The position numbers were made by a program, and so were the translations under genes. A stretch of 64,000 bases of DNA from Paludibacteraceae bacterium. Lineage in GTDB: Bacteria > Bacteroidota > Bacteroidia > Bacteroidales > Paludibacteraceae. The notes beneath the pieces were generated by a model, which did not search any database, was not told where the DNA came from, and was given only the letters and a program-made list of their open reading frames with translations. The stretch spans positions 62,001-126,000 of the forward strand of contig JAFZNG010000023.1 in NCBI GenBank assembly GCA_017551025.1, in the 5' to 3' direction. Below are positions 61,195 to 64,000 of this stretch, piece after piece (the stretch's first letter is position 1; every line of letters begins with the position of its first letter).

Positions 61195-61647
61195 TTACCA
61201 ATTATCGGCACTGCGGTTGGAATCGTAGTCAAACGAGACAATGAAACGTTCGTGCTGATCATTGATGATCTGCGCAAAATCATCGGGCAGGAGGATGTTC
61301 TCCACGTCCATCGCGTGGTAAAAGAGCGGCGCTATCTCTTTGGGCGTGAAACCCGCTATGCCGCAGCCGATACGCGTAACGAGGAAGGTCAGTTCGGGAT
61401 GCTGCTTGGCGAAGGCAATAAACTCTTCTACGTACGGCGCTATCGTCTCCACGCCACCCTGCATCGTAGGGATAGCATAACTCTGTCCTTGCAGTCCCAC
61501 GCCCTGCCCCCATTCGGCACCGAAATGCTCCAAGGCTATGCGTGCGGCGCCTCCTCCGTGAAAACCTGCCAGGTTACTACCGAAGACAAAGATCTCATTC
61601 GGCTTGAGCGAGGTAATAAAATCGGGTGTAAAAGCTCTCTGATACAT
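61195..61647 (-). CDS. A1S_2505-like macro-related protein
   Basis: A 150-residue protein with the layout of the A1S_2505 family: IFVFGSNLAGFHGGGAARIA, GAEWGQGVGLQGQSYAIPTM, FLVTRIGCGIAGFTPKEIAP and a C-terminal NILLPDDF. The Gly-rich loops and the RIGCGIAG motif resemble macro-domain ADP-ribose binding loops. The family occurs in phages and accessory regions. Here it sits between a barrel protein and a WG protein. Its presence near a TIR gene makes an ADP-ribose-related role worth a test; no activity is proven. Confidence 0.82.
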   Translation of the reverse strand: MYQRAFTPDFITSLKPNEIFVFGSNLAGFHGGGAARIALEHFGAEWGQGVGLQGQSYAIPTMQGGVETIAPYVEEFIAFAKQHPELTFLVTRIGCGIAGFTPKEIAPLFYHAMDVENILLPDDFAQIINDQHERFIVSFDYDSNRSADNW

Positions 61648-61657
61648 AAATCGACAA

Positions 61658-62587
61658 CTATTTTTTATTAAACCATTGACCCATACTAAACGACATACCT
61701 AAAGCAACGCCGCCGTTATATTTAAAGAACATGCGCGAAGCGTATTTCTCACTCCAGTTGATCTCGGCGCCGAGTTCGCAGAGGAAACTATGCTGACCAC
61801 CATAGAGGCTGATGTGTGCTCCCATGCCGGCATAGACCGACCATTTACCGTCCTTGGACACCGGCAGATAACCACGAACGATGGGTTCCAGGTTGAAACT
61901 AAACCTACCGGCATTGACGTAATCGAAGTTGAAATTCAACAGCGACACCTCAACGGGTTTCCAGCGGAAAGTGAACAACGATATATTGTCGCCGACGGTA
62001 GTCAATCCATGGAAGTCAACCGTAAACCACTGAAGTCGCCAATCACCACCTACTTTATTGTAATAGTCGTTGTAGAGGCATGCATAGCCTTGACAGGTAG
62101 AAGGGGATATTGAATCGCCACCATGACCTTCGGGAGATGGTCCAACTGGATTATCCTTACCTTTCGACTTCTTTTTGTCCTTCTCTTTTTCTTTCTCTAT
62201 GCGTGCCAATTCGGCTTCACGGATCTTGTTCTCACACTGCGTGATGAGTTGGTCCACATCGGGATAATTCCTCTTAGAATCCTTCTTTACAGCCCTAAGA
62301 TTTTCACGAGCCTGCTCGTATTTCTTCTGTTCTATTTGCTTCTTGGCCTCACGGTACTTTTCATCCAATTTGATCTGGAGTTCGCACTCACTTTTCATTT
62401 GTGCCACGTCCCGATAGTTGGTGCTCTTATTGTTCAACTCCACCAATCGATTAAGATGATCCAATGCCTTCTGATATTCCCCTTGCGACATCTCAGTCTT
62501 TGCTTGGTTATACAACTGCTCTTTTCTATCTGCATAGATAGCCACCGAGAAGCATAGTAACAGCAATATGAGCAGGAATCTTCTCAT
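61658..62587 (-). CDS. Secreted TPR-like/coiled-coil protein with barrel-like C-terminus
   Basis: A 309-residue protein with signal peptide (MRRFLLILLLLCFSVAIYAD). Residues 20-125 contain TPR-like helical hairpins (KTEMSQGEYQKALDHLNRLV, YREAKKQIEQKKYEQARENL), followed by a Lys/Glu-rich linker (EKEKEKDKKKSKGKDN), and a C-terminal domain of beta strands (SLFTFRWKPVEVSLLNFNFD, KWSVYAGMGAHISLYGGQHS, ALGMSFSMGQWF) resembling a small outer-membrane barrel. It overlaps the zinc-ribbon gene by ATGA. Confidence 0.8.
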   Translation of the reverse strand: MRRFLLILLLLCFSVAIYADRKEQLYNQAKTEMSQGEYQKALDHLNRLVELNNKSTNYRDVAQMKSECELQIKLDEKYREAKKQIEQKKYEQARENLRAVKKDSKRNYPDVDQLITQCENKIREAELARIEKEKEKDKKKSKGKDNPVGPSPEGHGGDSISPSTCQGYACLYNDYYNKVGGDWRLQWFTVDFHGLTTVGDNISLFTFRWKPVEVSLLNFNFDYVNAGRFSFNLEPIVRGYLPVSKDGKWSVYAGMGAHISLYGGQHSFLCELGAEINWSEKYASRMFFKYNGGVALGMSFSMGQWFNKK

Positions 62588-63117
62588 TTAATTTGTTGGT
62601 ATAACGAGTCGAGTTGGCTGAGTTGATCCCGGATAATTACCAGCACCGTATTCTTCGGCGAGGGATTGATGGCTATTTCTGTCTTTTCCTCGTCTTGCAA
62701 AGACTGTCGAACCGACTGAATCTTCTCGCAGTACTGCTCCGTATAGTAGGCCGATTGAGGTTCTAGGCCAAAATCAACGAAGGGCTGCTGGTTTTCATAT
62801 GCCTGCATATCGCGTATATCGTGCGCAATCTCGGCGAAATACACGAAATAGTCGTCATCATCCACCTTACCGAGGTGCTCGCCGCACTTATCGCAGATCG
62901 CGTTGTACTTCGTAGTATAGTCCTCTCGCAGTTGTTCGGTATGCTGATGATGCACAATTCCTACCACAACACCACTAAGAACGAATACCACCACAAATGC
63001 AGCGATGATATACCACATTTTACGGCTGAAGCGATCGGAGAGTTTCACCTCAGCTCCGCAGTATTCGCAGAAGCGGCTGTATCTGGCAATCTCCTTGCCA
63101 CAATTGGGACATTTCAT
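62584..63117 (-). CDS. Zinc-ribbon membrane protein
   Basis: A 177-residue protein with an N-terminal zinc ribbon (CPNCGKEIARYSRFCEYCGA, four Cys), one membrane segment (MWYIIAAFVVVFVLSGVVVG) and a helical periplasmic tail (SAYYTEQYCEKIQSVRQSLQ). The topology places the zinc ribbon in the cytoplasm. It lies 13 bases after the PP2C gene, so it may be a partner or substrate of the phosphatase. No family name is known to me. Confidence 0.8.
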   Translation of the reverse strand: MKCPNCGKEIARYSRFCEYCGAEVKLSDRFSRKMWYIIAAFVVVFVLSGVVVGIVHHQHTEQLREDYTTKYNAICDKCGEHLGKVDDDDYFVYFAEIAHDIRDMQAYENQQPFVDFGLEPQSAYYTEQYCEKIQSVRQSLQDEEKTEIAINPSPKNTVLVIIRDQLSQLDSLYQQIK

Positions 63118-63130
63118 AACTACTTATGAT

Positions 63131-64000
63131 TCATCGGCTGTTAAGGATCTGTTGCTGCTGTCGAATCGTCTCTTGCTGTTTCTCAACCAGTTCTTGCAAG
63201 GCTTGTATTTGCCGGTCTTTCTCCTGCAGGCGTTGCTGCAAGGACTCAATCGTAGGTTCTTCGTCATCTACAAAGGCCTCCATGTCGGTGGTGTCCAGAG
63301 GAAGTACATCCTCGTGCATCGTCGTATCCGGCGAACCAATAAAAGAATCTGCCTGGCTGATAGGCACCGTCTCTATCGGGTCCTTAGGTTGCATATACGA
63401 ACGGAAGAAGTAATACAAGCCGCCTAGGCATAGCAAGATAGCCAGCATGATAGCCACTATATACCACACGGTACTGCGGCCGTACCACGGTTGCTTGGAT
63501 GCCGTTGCTTGTGCGGCAGGCATGGGGTGGACAGGCCGCACGGTCGGCTGTGCGGGCGTCGGTGGTACGGGGGCTTGAGCGGGTGCCGGTTCGGCAGCCT
63601 GGTATTCTACCAGTACGACCGTAATATTATCCTTACCGCCGGCAGCATTGGCCGCATCGATGAGTTGTTGTGCTTTCTCGCGCAGCGAGGCCGTCTGCTC
63701 GAGTACGGCAATGATCTGCTTGCTGGTAACGAGGTCGGTCAGGCCATCGGAACAGAAGAGCAGTATCGAATTGGGCAGCAGGGGAAATTCGGTCGCCTCG
63801 AGGAAGTCACGGTCGGCCACCTCATGCATAGCGGAACCTACGTCCCGACTGATCACATTGCGCTGGGGATGATTCATCGCCTGCTCTTCGGTCAGGTCAC
63901 CCATTTCCTCGCGATAACCTACGAGCGAATGATCGTGCGACAGCTTCGTCAACTGATGATGGCGGAACTGGTATAGGCGGGTATCGCCCACGTGGACCAT
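63131..64000 (-). CDS. PP2C-type phosphatase with membrane anchor, N-terminus outside window
   Basis: The frame runs off the right edge, so the true start is missing; 289 residues are seen. The PP2C core is clear: VHVGDTRLYQFRHHQLTKLS, NVISRDVG, LLFCSDGLTDLVTS and GGKDNITVVLVEY with the metal-binding Asp residues. A Pro/Ala-rich linker, one membrane segment (VWYIVAIMLAILLCLGGLYY), an acidic region and a C-terminal coiled coil (LQQRLQEKDRQIQALQELVE) follow. It removes phosphate from Ser/Thr; a kinase is likely encoded just beyond the window. It starts the operon PP2C - zinc ribbon - TPR/barrel - macro-like - WG. Confidence 0.93.
   Translation of the reverse strand: MVHVGDTRLYQFRHHQLTKLSHDHSLVGYREEMGDLTEEQAMNHPQRNVISRDVGSAMHEVADRDFLEATEFPLLPNSILLFCSDGLTDLVTSKQIIAVLEQTASLREKAQQLIDAANAAGGKDNITVVLVEYQAAEPAPAQAPVPPTPAQPTVRPVHPMPAAQATASKQPWYGRSTVWYIVAIMLAILLCLGGLYYFFRSYMQPKDPIETVPISQADSFIGSPDTTMHEDVLPLDTTDMEAFVDDEEPTIESLQQRLQEKDRQIQALQELVEKQQETIRQQQQILNSR

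Noticed and set aside
56398..61647. A classical Thoeris defence system
   Set aside because: TIR and macro-like genes are in different transcripts, the TIR protein is membrane-bound with SH3 repeats and no SIR2/SLOG or TM-macro effector is present.
1..64000. tRNA, rRNA or riboswitch genes
   Set aside because: No cloverleaf, rRNA stretch or known riboswitch core was recognised on reading; a covariance-model scan would be needed to exclude short RNAs.

Overview
The window looks like chromosomal DNA of an uncultured Bacteroidota, order Bacteroidales. The reasons are Bacteroidota-type promoters (TTTG, 20 bp, TAnnTTTG) in front of many genes, no clear Shine-Dalgarno sites, a TonB-dependent receptor, Wzi-type and DUF6089-type outer-membrane barrels, a DUF4954 protein, a PG0541-type protein inside an RND efflux operon, a lone MlaE/MlaF pair, and secreted proteins that share a short conserved C-terminal tail. 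The core genes look mid-GC; two stretches (about 22.4-26.9 kb and 50-58 kb) look different in base or codon use. I see no rRNA, tRNA or CRISPR array.

Layout. 1-3 kb: two divergently transcribed secreted proteins. 3.1-6.6 kb: MlaE/MlaF lipid transporter, a stand-alone M6-propeptide-like protein and an M6 metallopeptidase. 6.6-15.9 kb (+): exonuclease III, then an envelope-glycan cluster (LptB, LTA-synthase-like sulfatase-fold protein, kelch lipoprotein, Wzi barrel, glycosyltransferase, glycosyltransferase-kinase fusion, O-antigen ligase-like protein). 15.9-22.3 kb (-): murF, a membrane coiled-coil protein, grpE, dnaJ and a TonB-dependent receptor. 22.4-26.9 kb (-): a small integrated element with tyrosine recombinase, MerR-like HTH protein, DUF6291-like protein and VRR-NUC nuclease. 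27-33.8 kb (-): DUF6089 barrel, uppS, bamA, two Skp/OmpH chaperones, a 41-residue protein and an MFS transporter. 34-40.1 kb (-): dnaN, DnaQ-like exonuclease, DUF4954, RNase Z, radA. 40.3-48.5 kb (-): TetR regulator, TolC, adaptor, RND pump, PG0541 protein, ABC ATPase and ruvB.

From 48.6 kb to the right end everything is on the minus strand and mostly accessory: a 14-residue-repeat secreted protein, a BspA-type LRR protein, an AT-rich run of unrecognised genes that includes a duplicated two-gene module, a TIR-transmembrane-SH3 protein coupled to a lipoprotein with a pre-peptidase C-terminal-like domain, a WG-repeat protein, an A1S_2505/macro-like protein, a TPR-like/barrel protein, a zinc-ribbon membrane protein and a PP2C phosphatase cut by the window edge. 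This is the best candidate for an undescribed system: phosphosignalling and TIR components linked to many secreted or membrane sensor-like proteins.

Across the window two families of spacer repeats recur: 7-bp tandem repeats just upstream of start codons, and a GACCGC...GCT...AAAG repeat that sits between genes and has also entered coding frames (radA, an ABC ATPase, the mlaF 3' end). A nearly invariant promoter with a conserved 20-bp spacer drives at least ten transcription units, including the integrase and HTH genes of the mobile element.
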